DNA from: Lachnospiraceae bacterium
GTDB lineage: Bacteria > Bacillota > Clostridia > Lachnospirales > Lachnospiraceae
Reading direction: 5' to 3'
Assembly: GCA_017473665.1 (NCBI GenBank)
Contig: JAFUKK010000199.1
Coordinates: 1 to 10,797, forward strand
DNA: 10,797 nt
Part shown: positions 1-8,088 of the stretch, piece by piece
Layout of the letters: each line of letters begins with the position of its first letter
Numbering within the stretch: the stretch's first letter is position 1
Made by a program: the position numbers and the translations under genes
Notes under the pieces: generated by a model
What the model was told of the DNA's origin: nothing
What the model saw: only the letters and a program-made list of their open reading frames with translations
Database searches by the model: none

Positions 1-2019
1 CGTGACAAACTGCTCCTTTAGGGACATGCGACGATAGCGGTAAGCCGTAAACAGCCCTTCTATGATTAGCAATATCAAGCAGATGCCCAGCATAATCATC
101 AGACTGATACCCAGCACCGCCCAGGACCGCCCGGAAGTATCCTGTTCTTCCACAAGCACTTCCTCCTGTACCGGTATCTCCGGCTCCTCCACAGGGGGCT
201 GCCACTGAGAAATGCCACCATAATACTCATTCTCATAATCCACCGGTGCTTTCACCTTCCACCCCTCATAGCGCAGGGCTCCGTATCCCGGCGTGGGTTC
301 AAAGGGAATCCAACCCACACCCTCTATATATACCTCCGGCCATGCATGGACCATGTCAGAGGTGACAGTCATTGCCCGTTCCTTGTTGGTGGCTACACAA
401 AATCCCTCCACATATCTGGCCGGGAATCCTTCTGCCCGGGCCAACAATACGAAAGCTGTGGCAAAATAGGAGCAATACCCCCTTTGACTATCCAAAAGAA
501 AATATTCCAGAAAATCCTCCTGACTTTCCACCCAGGCAGGCAGTTCCCCGGGGGTTCTGGTATATTGATACCCGGACAATGTCTGCTCTATGGCCTGCAG
601 CTTTTGTATATCCGTCTCACAATCTGCGGTAATCTCCTGCACATACGCCTGCAAATCTTCTGACAATTCCACATCCCGGAGATAAATCTCCTGCATCTGC
701 CGACGATAATCCTCCAGCATTTCCAATGAGAAAGGCTTTTCCATAGGTTGATAATAAGTATCCACTACCCTCTGCCAAACCTCTTCATCTTCCTCCAGCC
801 GGGTCTCCAACAGATTGTTAAATTCAGGATTGGTCCTATTCAGCTGGTAAAACTCTGTCCGGTACTCCGTACCGCGGCCTTGGGTCTGCGGGAAACGGAA
901 CGCACCATTACTTTTCAGGTAATCCCGGACGGATATGTCCTTCATTTTGGAAGGAACAAAAATAATCCCTGTATGAAACCGTTTGTATGTAAGATTCAAT
1001 CTGGAATACAGTACATAATTATCCACCGCCTCCGGATCAAACCGCTCTACCGCATACATTGTCTCTAACATATCCAAGGGATACTCACACACATCCTCAT
1101 AGTCCGTCTGTTCCCAATCCCGTCCGTCAAAGATATCATAGCACTTACCGTCCAAATATACATTGGTGGTCAACCCTTCGCCGCTCCGTACTGTAAGCAA
1201 TTCCCGATTGCCCCGAAACAAGCCTCTACGCAATTTGCCTTCCTCGGAAAACCCACCCATGGATAGACCAAAATCCTCCCTGCCGTCTCTGCCGATGCTG
1301 TCCACAAAGTTAATCAGGCTCTCCTTTACATGATGGTATACGGTCTTGGCAAACTGCCAGTCATAGGGCTCCTCCCGGGTGGGCATCATCAGTACCAGCA
1401 CCAAATATACCACCAAAAAAGGAGTCATATATAATATGTATTCCCTCTGGTCTCTTTCTTTCCGCTTTTGCCAACGCTCCCGGGTCCATTCCACGTAATT
1501 AAGCATTATGAGTCCCAGGGCCGCTGCTACCCCTACATGGGCTATTTCTATTTCAAAAAATAGGCACAGGAGCAATGCTCCCCCCAGCACCGCCGCCAGT
1601 CCTCTTTTTAACATAGGGGATTGGGTCGCAGGTATCTGAAAAGCGTAGCTTACACCACTGATCCATACACATTGCATCAGTTCATAGCCCCACTGCCACT
1701 GTCTCTCATATTCCTTACTACCCAGTAACCAATAAAAGTAATTCTCTGCAAAACCACCTATCTGACCGGCTCCCAATAGAGGAATAATAATCACTACTCC
1801 CAGGGTCAAAATCCCTGTAAAGATAATCTTTTCATTGACTTTACCGTAATGGATGCCCGCCAACAAAGCCAGCACCCCCAAAGACACCAACCAATGGGAA
1901 ATCCCTGCCTTGGGAATCCCCACATATCTGCCGCATCCGATTAATACACCGGTTAAAAGCGCTGCCTGCAGCAGCCGATAGCCGATGGGATACAGGGCAA
2001 CAAATCTTTTTTCCATCAT
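1..2019 (-). CDS. TgpA-like transmembrane transglutaminase-domain protein, C-terminus cut off by the window edge
   Basis: The frame is open for all 673 codons from ATG at 2019 to position 1, with no stop, so the gene continues beyond the left edge. The N-terminus (about residues 14-212) holds roughly six to seven hydrophobic membrane segments. A large extracytoplasmic region (about 213-633) follows, then one further membrane helix (about 634-654) and the start of a cytoplasmic tail. The transglutaminase core is clear: Tyr-Cys-Ser with Cys516 in GYCSYFATAF, His558 in VHAWPEVYIEG, and GWIPFEPTPGYG near 569-580, which supplies Glu574 where classical transglutaminases have the third catalytic Asp. 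This is the TgpA/DUF3488-transglutaminase architecture; many relatives end in a DUF4129 tail, which cannot be seen here. The start ATGATG overlaps the DUF58 stop (ATGA), and GGAGG lies 7 nt upstream, so translational coupling is likely. It may cleave or crosslink envelope proteins or peptides; the substrate is unknown. Confidence 0.92.
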   Translation of the reverse strand, partial: MMEKRFVALYPIGYRLLQAALLTGVLIGCGRYVGIPKAGISHWLVSLGVLALLAGIHYGKVNEKIIFTGILTLGVVIIIPLLGAGQIGGFAENYFYWLLGSKEYERQWQWGYELMQCVWISGVSYAFQIPATQSPMLKRGLAAVLGGALLLCLFFEIEIAHVGVAAALGLIMLNYVEWTRERWQKRKERDQREYILYMTPFLVVYLVLVLMMPTREEPYDWQFAKTVYHHVKESLINFVDSIGRDGREDFGLSMGGFSEEGKLRRGLFRGNRELLTVRSGEGLTTNVYLDGKCYDIFDGRDWEQTDYEDVCEYPLDMLETMYAVERFDPEAVDNYVLYSRLNLTYKRFHTGIIFVPSKMKDISVRDYLKSNGAFRFPQTQGRGTEYRTEFYQLNRTNPEFNNLLETRLEEDEEVWQRVVDTYYQPMEKPFSLEMLEDYRRQMQEIYLRDVELSEDLQAYVQEITADCETDIQKLQAIEQTLSGYQYTRTPGELPAWVESQEDFLEYFLLDSQRGYCSYFATAFVLLARAEGFPARYVEGFCVATNKERAMTVTSDMVHAWPEVYIEGVGWIPFEPTPGYGALRYEGWKVKAPVDYENEYYGGISQWQPPVEEPEIPVQEEVLVEEQDTSGRSWAVLGISLMIMLGICLILLIIEGLFTAYRYRRMSLKEQFVT

Positions 2020-3182
2020 AATAAATCCTCCAGATTGCCCTCTATCGGCAGCACTACTATTTTCAATCTACTGCTACTCTGCCGCAGATATGCTTCGGCA
2101 TTTTCGTCCGTAATCAGGTACCAGATAATATGGATTCCCTGCAGAGTCAGTGCCTGCAGCCGATTCAAAAAAGCCTCATCTCCCTGATGGGATACCACCA
2201 GCATGGTTTGGACGGACAAAATACCTGCCCCACTGCTTAACTGTTCCATTGTTACGGCTATATTTTCTTCTTCACTGAATACCACATGGGCAGTTTCCTC
2301 ATAAAATACCTGAAACTGACTAAGCCCCCGGACTGTGCTGTTTTGTAGTCCTCTTTGACTGTGACATACAGTAACATCTATATTCTTCTCTGCCAGATAG
2401 GCCACCAGCGCCAGCACGGTCTCCAGTATCTGGTTCTCCAGAGGCATATACACATATTCATCCCTGTCATAACGGCAGGTGTCATATACCAGCCATATAT
2501 CCTGTTTGCGTTCCCCTTGCATATTTCGGGTCTTTAGCTGCTGCTCCTTGGCAGAAACCTTCCAGTGGATATACTTTAACGCATCTCCCGGAATGTAGTC
2601 TCTGGTCACCACATCCGGTTCCGTCTGTTCCAAAGGAATCATCAGACTACTCACATTCAAGATATCCTTGAGGCTCTCCACTTCTGCCATATGTATCACT
2701 CTGGGATATACCAGTGCCTTAATAGTCCCATCTATCCTATACTTGAACCTAAACAGCCGGAAACAATCGGTCAGTATGACCTCCTTCACACCCACTTCAT
2801 ACTCTCCACGATACTTGCAAATCAGTCGGGTATGATATTCATATTTATCTCCGGGCAAAAGCTCATACTCCTCATCTTCCCCCATATCCGTCACGTAGGA
2901 CAATTTGGAAAACAGACGTACACTGATACCTGCAAACGCATAGTACCCCTCATTGGGCAGGGCGAAGAAATAGGGCATAGGTTCCTTACATACGATTGTC
3001 CTGCTCTCTATCTCCTGATAAATCTTAAACCCTACAAACACCGCCACCAGATAGATACATGACAGCACGGGAATCATGGTCAGTCCCCAAAAAAGGGTAT
3101 AACTAATAATACCACCATAATAGGATATCCCTACCAGTGATATAATCCACAATATAAACCATACTATCCTGCGCCACCTCAT
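2016..3182 (-). CDS. DUF58 domain-containing membrane protein
   Basis: This 388-residue protein starts with two membrane helices (about 6-24 and 30-53), followed by a beta-rich region. The DUF58 signature is at 194-212: R-D-Y-I-P-G-D, then IHWKVSAK. The C-terminal part resembles the von Willebrand A-like fold of DUF58 proteins, but the expected metal site (Asp-x-Ser-x-Ser) reads Asp234-Thr-Cys-Arg-Tyr, so metal binding in the MIDAS manner looks lost or altered. DUF58 proteins are regularly encoded between a MoxR ATPase and a TgpA-type transglutaminase, exactly as here, and are thought to be their membrane partner. AGGAG lies 8 nt before the ATG and overlaps the MoxR stop codon. The stop TGA overlaps the next start as ATGA. 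The molecular role of the family is not settled. Confidence 0.9.
   Translation of the reverse strand: MRWRRIVWFILWIISLVGISYYGGIISYTLFWGLTMIPVLSCIYLVAVFVGFKIYQEIESRTIVCKEPMPYFFALPNEGYYAFAGISVRLFSKLSYVTDMGEDEEYELLPGDKYEYHTRLICKYRGEYEVGVKEVILTDCFRLFRFKYRIDGTIKALVYPRVIHMAEVESLKDILNVSSLMIPLEQTEPDVVTRDYIPGDALKYIHWKVSAKEQQLKTRNMQGERKQDIWLVYDTCRYDRDEYVYMPLENQILETVLALVAYLAEKNIDVTVCHSQRGLQNSTVRGLSQFQVFYEETAHVVFSEEENIAVTMEQLSSGAGILSVQTMLVVSHQGDEAFLNRLQALTLQGIHIIWYLITDENAEAYLRQSSSRLKIVVLPIEGNLEDLL
2027..2031 (-). promoter_or_regulatory. Shine-Dalgarno GGAGG for the transglutaminase gene
   Basis: A perfect GGAGG sits 7 nt before the ATG at 2019, inside the last codons of the DUF58 gene. It settles the start at 2019, although the second ATG directly after it (2016) is also possible. 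Confidence 0.8.
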
Positions 3183-3190
3183 AACACGCT

Positions 3191-3195
3191 CTCCT
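3191..3195 (-). promoter_or_regulatory. Shine-Dalgarno AGGAG for the DUF58 gene
   Basis: AGGAG is 8 nt before the ATG at 3182 and shares bases with the TAG stop of the MoxR gene (TTAGGAG). Ribosomes ending the MoxR frame would therefore sit on the next initiation site, pointing to coupled translation. Confidence 0.7.
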
Positions 3196-4135
3196 AAGCA
3201 GGTACCTTTGCCTTTAATAACAGGCTCTTTAATATCGTCGCTGCATCCGTCTTCATAATCTTAGCTTCTGAGGTCAATACCAGCCTGTGCATGAGTATCG
3301 CCTCAGCCACATATTTTACATCATCCGGCTTTACATAGTCCCTCTGCTCCAAAAAAGCTCTTGCCTGAGCACCTCTAACCAGCGCCAGCATCCCCCGGGG
3401 ACTAATGCCATACAGAAAATGCGGGTCCTTTCTGGTCAGATCCACAATATCCTCCACATACCCCAGCACAGAAGGCTTCACGGCCACCTGTTCCACCGCT
3501 TTACGTAATTCCAATATATCCTCCGGCTTACAAGCATTTTCCAGCGTATCGGGAGTCTTGCCCTCCAAAAATAGAGAAGCCATCTTAATCTCCTGCTCCC
3601 GGGTAGGATAACCAATAGAGATACGCATCATAAATCTATCCATCTGAGCCTCCGGCAATGGATAGGTACCCAAAAAATCCACAGGATTCTGGGTAGCAAT
3701 GACCATAAAGGGCTCCGGCAGCTGCCGGGTCACACCATCCACAGTGACCTGCCCCTCTCCCATAGCCTCCAGCAAACCGGCCTGGGTCTTGGGAGAGGTA
3801 CGATTGATTTCATCCACCAACACAATCTGATGCATGATGACACCGTCCCGCTGTTCAAATTCCCCGGTCTTCATATTGTACACAGACATCCCCACAATAT
3901 CTCCGGGCAGAGTATCGGGAGTACACTGCACTCTGGCCCAGGAACAGTCCGTAGCCTTTGCCAGGGTCCGGGCCAGAGTGGTCTTACCCACACCGGGCAC
4001 ATCCTCCAGCAATACATGGCCTCCTGCCAACAGACAGATGAGCACCTTTTCCACTACCTGCTCCTTGCCCACAAAAATACTGTTCACACTGTCCTGAATC
4101 TTTTGTGTCAATTCATAGTTTTGTTCCATACTCAT
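3194..4135 (-). CDS. MoxR-family AAA+ ATPase
   Basis: The 313-residue length is typical for MoxR proteins. The AAA_3 ATPase motifs are all present: Walker A VPGVGKTT (46-53), Walker B VLVDEINR (105-112), sensor 1 ATQNP (147-151), the MoxR-type PEAQMDRF stretch (161-168) with an arginine-finger candidate Arg167, and sensor 2 GISPRG (243-248). The C-terminal helical lid follows. The protein has no signal peptide and should be cytoplasmic. MoxR ATPases act as chaperone-like factors for membrane or metal-binding partners, and the usual partner is the DUF58 protein encoded next. Only 3 nt separate it from the CapA stop, and GGAGG within the end of the capA-like gene lies 8 nt before ATG 4135. A second in-frame ATG two codons downstream could also serve. 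Confidence 0.96.
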   Translation of the reverse strand: MSMEQNYELTQKIQDSVNSIFVGKEQVVEKVLICLLAGGHVLLEDVPGVGKTTLARTLAKATDCSWARVQCTPDTLPGDIVGMSVYNMKTGEFEQRDGVIMHQIVLVDEINRTSPKTQAGLLEAMGEGQVTVDGVTRQLPEPFMVIATQNPVDFLGTYPLPEAQMDRFMMRISIGYPTREQEIKMASLFLEGKTPDTLENACKPEDILELRKAVEQVAVKPSVLGYVEDIVDLTRKDPHFLYGISPRGMLALVRGAQARAFLEQRDYVKPDDVKYVAEAILMHRLVLTSEAKIMKTDAATILKSLLLKAKVPA

Positions 4136-4138
4136 ATC

Positions 4139-5428
4139 CTATTCCTCCAGAGCCTCTGCTGCGGTAATCACCCAATCCCCCAGAATCTCCTGACTCCACT
4201 GCTGCAATTCATCCAATTTTAGTTCCACTTGGCCGTACTGTTTGATGCCATGGGCAGCGGCCAGCTCCTCCGTGTACTCCTCCAACAGATACACCTGCTG
4301 CAGTCGCACCGGGCCGCTCTTATAATGACACACCATGGGCAGTACGCCACTCTTTTCCTCAGCCAGCACAATACCATCCTCTTTTACGGTGAAGGTCACC
4401 CAGGCCATAGCCTCCAGCATACACTGGGTCTGCTTCTGGGTGGACACATAATTACCCAGGGAATAGTAACACAATGCCCTGTTCCCATTATCACTTTCCA
4501 CCCATTCCACCGGCTGAATCACATGGGGATGGGTACCGATGATCAGGTCCGCTCCCGCTTCTGTCATCTGCCGGGCAAATTCCTGCTGATACTGGGACGG
4601 CTTGGTCCTGTATTCATTGCCCCAATGAGGAAATACAATGGTCACGTCCGCCAGTTCCTCTGCTGCCGCAATATCCGCCAGCACCTGGGGATGCAGGACC
4701 TTAAAATCAATCTGTCCGTTCTCCTCATTCCAGTTGCAAAGCATATTCAAATGTCCCCGCAGCTCCTTCTTCAAAGTAGAGGAATTGGCACTGTAGGTAT
4801 AATTCAAAATAGCAAAATCAATATCTCCTATGGTCAGTATGGGAATCTCATGGCTGGAAGCTGCTTCCTTATGGATACCGGTCATCAGTACTTCCGGATG
4901 ACTTTCCCAGAAGGTCACACAATTCTGCAATCCTTCAATTCCCTTATCTCCCGAATGATTGGAAGCATGGAGCACCACGTTAAAGCCTGCCGCTCCAATG
5001 GCATCCCCCACCTCCGTAGGAGAATTAAACTTGGGGTATCCGGAAAATCCCAGGTCATTTCCTGCCAGGATGGTCTCCTGATTGATTACTTTTACCTCTG
5101 CCTCCTCCAAAAAGGGAGTCAGCTCATCAAACAGACAGTCATAGTTGTAGCTGCCATCCTTTTGTTTGCCGGTATATACGATGCCCATATGCATCAGATT
5201 ATCCCCGATAGCCATCAATTCAATATCATATTCCTGAAATACCGGCTCCGGTTCAGGCTCCGGTATGGGCTCCGGCTCCGCATATATCATTTGTACAGCC
5301 ACTTGGTCCACCGACGCCACCGCTGATACCACCTGTGGCGTGGGCTCCTCCCGGGGCGTGCAACCGGTGCATAGCAAACCGGTCAGCACTGCCATGGTCA
5401 TCCATCTTATCGTATGTTTCGTTCTCAT
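4139..5428 (-). CDS. CapA family protein (PGA_cap metallophosphatase-like fold), probable lipoprotein
   Basis: The 429-residue protein begins with a basic-hydrophobic signal ending LLCTGC. Cys23 is a likely lipidation site, although the -3 residue is Cys instead of the usual Leu-type residue, so the lipobox is imperfect. A Pro-Glu linker (51-62) then leads to the CapA domain. Family motifs are intact: GDNLMH (75-80), NQET (116-119), FNSP (134-137), ASNHSGDKG (155-163), PHWGNEY (267-273), GTHPHVIQP (298-306) and YYSLGNYVS (321-329). The family includes CapA/PgsA proteins required for poly-gamma-glutamate capsules, but no CapB/CapC-like partner genes are visible here, so a poly-glutamate role should not be assumed. 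It probably acts at the outer face of the membrane on a surface polymer. The ribosome site is weak (GAGAAG close to the ATG). A 25-nt gap separates it from the upstream gene. Confidence 0.93.
   Translation of the reverse strand: MRTKHTIRWMTMAVLTGLLCTGCTPREEPTPQVVSAVASVDQVAVQMIYAEPEPIPEPEPEPVFQEYDIELMAIGDNLMHMGIVYTGKQKDGSYNYDCLFDELTPFLEEAEVKVINQETILAGNDLGFSGYPKFNSPTEVGDAIGAAGFNVVLHASNHSGDKGIEGLQNCVTFWESHPEVLMTGIHKEAASSHEIPILTIGDIDFAILNYTYSANSSTLKKELRGHLNMLCNWNEENGQIDFKVLHPQVLADIAAAEELADVTIVFPHWGNEYRTKPSQYQQEFARQMTEAGADLIIGTHPHVIQPVEWVESDNGNRALCYYSLGNYVSTQKQTQCMLEAMAWVTFTVKEDGIVLAEEKSGVLPMVCHYKSGPVRLQQVYLLEEYTEELAAAHGIKQYGQVELKLDELQQWSQEILGDWVITAAEALEE
4144..4148 (-). promoter_or_regulatory. 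Shine-Dalgarno GGAGG for the MoxR gene
   Basis: GGAGG is formed by the final Leu-Glu-Glu codons of the upstream CapA-like gene and lies 8 nt before ATG 4135. It supports that start and coupling between the two genes. Confidence 0.75.
5243..5278 (-). repeat. Glu-Pro dipeptide repeat linker in the CapA-like gene
   Basis: Codons 51-62 read EPEPIPEPEPEP, encoded by a run of near-identical GAGCCG/GAACCG-type hexamers (seen on the plus strand as repeated GGCTCC units). It forms an extended spacer between the lipid anchor and the enzyme-like domain. Such hexamer repeats can change length by slippage. Confidence 0.85.
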
Positions 5429-5453
5429 AAGTCTTCTCTTTTGGTCTTTCCTG

Positions 5454-6554
5454 TTATTTTACGATAAATCCCGCAGGCAACCGCCAGGAGGAATTATCAT
5501 AATAGAAGGTCACACTGGTCATTAAATACTCACCGTCATAGTACATGCAGGAGGAACTGCCTCCATCCAGATTGGCCGCATTCACTGCACCAAAATCTTC
5601 CATGACACTGATCAAATCCGCACAGGAGGCTCCCAGATGACCTGATTTGCCTCGTCCATCGGTGACAAACATCAGCACCGCTCCATCCTCCCTCTGACCA
5701 ATGGCGGTCCGGGGATTCAATCCACTACCCATGCCGTTCATCTCACGGGCCTCATTATTAATAATCAGCTGTACAAAATGATTGTTGGCATCGCTGGCTT
5801 CCTCCTGGAAGGTCACCGCATCCCGGATCTTCATATCCTCCACCAGCTGTACCACATCCGCCTCACTCATTTGGGAGATGTCCACAATCTGCAGGATATG
5901 GTCCTCCGTAAAGCCGATTAACACCAACCCTCTATACTCTTGGGGCTTGTTATACTGTATCTCTCCACCGGATACGATTACCCCATGGGGGCTTCCTCCG
6001 GTATTATTCTTGGAATTGTATAGTCCTCCATTGATACCGGCAATGGCGCCATTATCATTCACCAGCTTATCCAGGGTCACACCCTTTTCCCTCCAGGGGT
6101 AGATGGTGGCCAGACTGATCCGGGAAGGGTCCTTTACGATCATCATGGTACCGGTATAAGTGGTACCGGCCACCTCCACGATTTCAATCTCCTCCATCTC
6201 CTTGGCTTCCTCGCTGCCCTGTACATCCACCTTACCGAAATTACCGCTTTTGATCAGGTCTGTATTGACCTCCACATTAAAAGCCTTCATGGAATTACTA
6301 TCCACAATGGTCTGAATCTCTTTCGGTGATAAAAACCAGGACGCCAGGAATTTCAACTGTCCTGTTTCTAAAATGGTAGTTACAAAAGTCTGCTGTACAT
6401 GGGGAAAAGCCGGGGAACACAGCATCTTCAGTGCCAAAAAGAGGGTAATCACCAGGGCTGCCGCCACAGTCACCAGGCAAAGCAGGAATCTACCGGTCCA
6501 TCGGCCCAGGGTTCTCCAAAGGCTCTTCTTTTCTGTCCTTATCTGCTCATTCAT
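5454..6554 (-). CDS. Membrane-anchored phosphodiester glycosidase (NAGPA domain) protein
   Basis: The 366-residue protein has a short basic N-terminus, one membrane helix (about 23-45) and an extracytoplasmic body. The NAGPA/phosphodiester glycosidase domain (about 125-366) has its hallmark motifs: INGGLYN (174-180), NPRTAIGQ (280-287), TDGR (298-301) and NLDGGSSS (328-335). The family includes the mammalian uncovering enzyme, which removes GlcNAc from GlcNAc-1-phospho-mannose; bacterial members are thought to cut sugar-phosphodiester links in envelope polymers. Residues 46-124 form an extra region with no recognised domain. The ATG overlaps the end of the preceding gene by 8 nt (ATGAATGA), with AAGGAG 10 nt upstream, so coupling is likely. 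Its true substrate is unknown. Together with the secreted deacetylase in the same block it suggests remodelling of an amino-sugar phosphate polymer, which is inference. Confidence 0.93.
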   Translation of the reverse strand: MNEQIRTEKKSLWRTLGRWTGRFLLCLVTVAAALVITLFLALKMLCSPAFPHVQQTFVTTILETGQLKFLASWFLSPKEIQTIVDSNSMKAFNVEVNTDLIKSGNFGKVDVQGSEEAKEMEEIEIVEVAGTTYTGTMMIVKDPSRISLATIYPWREKGVTLDKLVNDNGAIAGINGGLYNSKNNTGGSPHGVIVSGGEIQYNKPQEYRGLVLIGFTEDHILQIVDISQMSEADVVQLVEDMKIRDAVTFQEEASDANNHFVQLIINNEAREMNGMGSGLNPRTAIGQREDGAVLMFVTDGRGKSGHLGASCADLISVMEDFGAVNAANLDGGSSSCMYYDGEYLMTSVTFYYDNSSWRLPAGFIVK

Positions 6555-8088
6555 TGTTTACAATCTCCTTCATACCGGCAATCTTCCACTGGGGATTGTC
6601 CACACCATCCTCCGTATCATCATACTTTACAAAGTAGAATCTGTCGTTCATGGGGTCATCCACCTTACGGCCCGTTTTTAGCCGCATATGCTTTACAAAA
6701 CTAATATCCACGGAAAAACAATTGTCCGCCAGTTGTATATAATTGGTCACCTGCTCCTTGGTAAATGCCGGGTCCATCAAAGTATGGGCACTGGTAAACC
6801 GGATATCCACACCGGTAGCATATTTACGGGCCACCTCATACTGGTAAGAGCCTGCCAGCAAATGTCGGGAAGCCTGAGCAAAGGGCAGGTCATTGGACAT
6901 AAACAGACTCCAATTGCGGGCTGCCTCCAGTACATCCACTTCCTTTGCTATCTGCTCCGGTACCTGCTCCGCTCCCCGGATACTACCTACCAAATCATGC
7001 AAGGTCTTGTCCTCGGGAAGCAATACCGCTTCTCCCAGAGCATCCTTGACAGTGATTTCCGCATCATCCGCCAATATCGCAATGGCATATTCCTTGATGG
7101 TGGGAAGCTGCTCCACATAGTCCTGCAAGAAACTGTACTCCGGATTGGCAGATGCCTTTACTGCTGCCTCAGGAATCTCCTCTCCCAAAGCCTGTACTGT
7201 ATATCCCTCCTCACCACGGATGGTCATGTAGGTCAGGGGCAGATGACTCTCTCCCTGATACTCCACTGTATTACCCCAGTCATCGGAAATACACACCTTG
7301 GGTTTTTGTAAGGAACGAATCTGATAATAAGTACGGTATGGGTCCACTGCCTCTCCTGCCAGGGTCTCCCCATCCACAGTCACCTGTAAGGTACCGGGCA
7401 GGGTCAAAGCATAATTATAAAATTCCGCTTTTATCTGTTGCTCTTTAAAGGAATAAGCTACCTTTTCCCCTAATTGGTCTTTGATTTCCAATTGAGGCTG
7501 TAGATAGAGCTTTTCCAAGGTATAGGTAATCTCTTCCCCACTGCCGGAGGATGTCTCCACCGGCGGTATCTCTATGCCGTTCACCCATACACGGAAATCA
7601 TCCGGCAGGGATAGGGTATAATCCTTCGCATCCAAAAGCGGCTTTACATTGGTCACCGTCCATTCCCGGAAACTCAACACTGCCAGCTTGGTCTCTGCAG
7701 GCCCCTTAGCTCTTAGCCGCACTTCGGCCACAGGCATCCCGTTACTAGATATCTGATAGAGCTGTTCATCCTCACCCTGGGCACCATTTTTGACTGCAAA
7801 ATCCAGTTCTCCCCGGGTATAAAGCTGCTGATAGACCTGCTGCACATCCATATGTTGCTCATATTTACCTGCCTGCACCTGAGGCAGGGCATATTTTTTC
7901 CAAAATTCACTGCCTGCCGCATCCTCTGCCATTTGGTCCATGACCTGCTGCACCTGTCGCTCGGGACGCAGCTGCTCATACTGATGAAGCAGACGGTTCA
8001 CATAAAATAGCACTGCTGCCATGACCAAAATCAGGCATATACATAGGCACAAATATATTTTTTTAAAGGTTACTTTCTTTTCTTTCAT
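6547..8088 (-). CDS. Single-pass membrane protein with duplicated extracytoplasmic domains, function unknown
   Basis: From ATG 8088 the protein has 513 residues: a Lys-rich start, one membrane helix (about 10-29) and a large outside portion. I do not recognise a named family with certainty. Residues about 46-150 look like an NTF2/cystatin-type alpha-beta domain. They are followed by a duplicated module (about 156-212 and 225-277; YTLSLPDDFRVWVNG against YALTLPGTLQVTVDG), a possible third degenerate copy (287-357), and a C-terminal NTF2-like region (about 388-513) ending in WKIAGMKEI. No catalytic motif is visible. The layout recalls TcaA/YvbJ-type envelope proteins, but without their zinc ribbon. 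A TTG at 8121 would add 11 residues, but GGAGAGG lies 9 nt before ATG 8088, which I prefer. It overlaps the glycosyltransferase by 26 nt and the NAGPA gene by 8 nt. A scaffold or polymer-binding role is a guess. Confidence 0.85.
   Translation of the reverse strand: MKEKKVTFKKIYLCLCICLILVMAAVLFYVNRLLHQYEQLRPERQVQQVMDQMAEDAAGSEFWKKYALPQVQAGKYEQHMDVQQVYQQLYTRGELDFAVKNGAQGEDEQLYQISSNGMPVAEVRLRAKGPAETKLAVLSFREWTVTNVKPLLDAKDYTLSLPDDFRVWVNGIEIPPVETSSGSGEEITYTLEKLYLQPQLEIKDQLGEKVAYSFKEQQIKAEFYNYALTLPGTLQVTVDGETLAGEAVDPYRTYYQIRSLQKPKVCISDDWGNTVEYQGESHLPLTYMTIRGEEGYTVQALGEEIPEAAVKASANPEYSFLQDYVEQLPTIKEYAIAILADDAEITVKDALGEAVLLPEDKTLHDLVGSIRGAEQVPEQIAKEVDVLEAARNWSLFMSNDLPFAQASRHLLAGSYQYEVARKYATGVDIRFTSAHTLMDPAFTKEQVTNYIQLADNCFSVDISFVKHMRLKTGRKVDDPMNDRFYFVKYDDTEDGVDNPQWKIAGMKEIVNNE
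7258..7623 (-). repeat. Two tandem copies of a ~55-residue domain within the unknown membrane protein
   Basis: Copy A (7453-7623, residues 156-212) and copy B (7258-7416, residues 225-277) share the pattern Tyr-x-Leu-x-Leu-Pro, three or four residues, Val-x-Val-Asn/Asp-Gly. Later both have a Leu-x-x-Pro-x-(Leu/Val)-x-Ile strand and an Asp-x-x-Gly-x-x-Val-x-Tyr ending (KDQLGEKVAY against SDDWGNTVEY). The similarity is visible in protein and is diverged in DNA, so this is an old domain duplication. Confidence 0.75.

Noticed and set aside
346..1068. Plus-strand open frames in the apparently empty left part of the window
   Set aside because: The minus strand is open without a stop from 2019 to 1 and encodes a clear transglutaminase; the plus-strand frames are shadows.
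4229..5326. Long plus-strand open frame of 365 codons opposite the CapA-like gene
   Set aside because: It lies entirely antisense to a gene with intact family motifs, resembles no protein family, and is explained by codon choice on the other strand.
4139..5428. Poly-gamma-glutamate capsule operon
   Set aside because: Only the CapA-like gene is present; no CapB ligase or CapC/CapE-like gene is visible, and CapA-like proteins occur in many other settings.
6688..7311. Plus-strand open frame of 207 codons
   Set aside because: It is the mirror of the duplicated-domain gene, with no ribosome site or recognisable domain.
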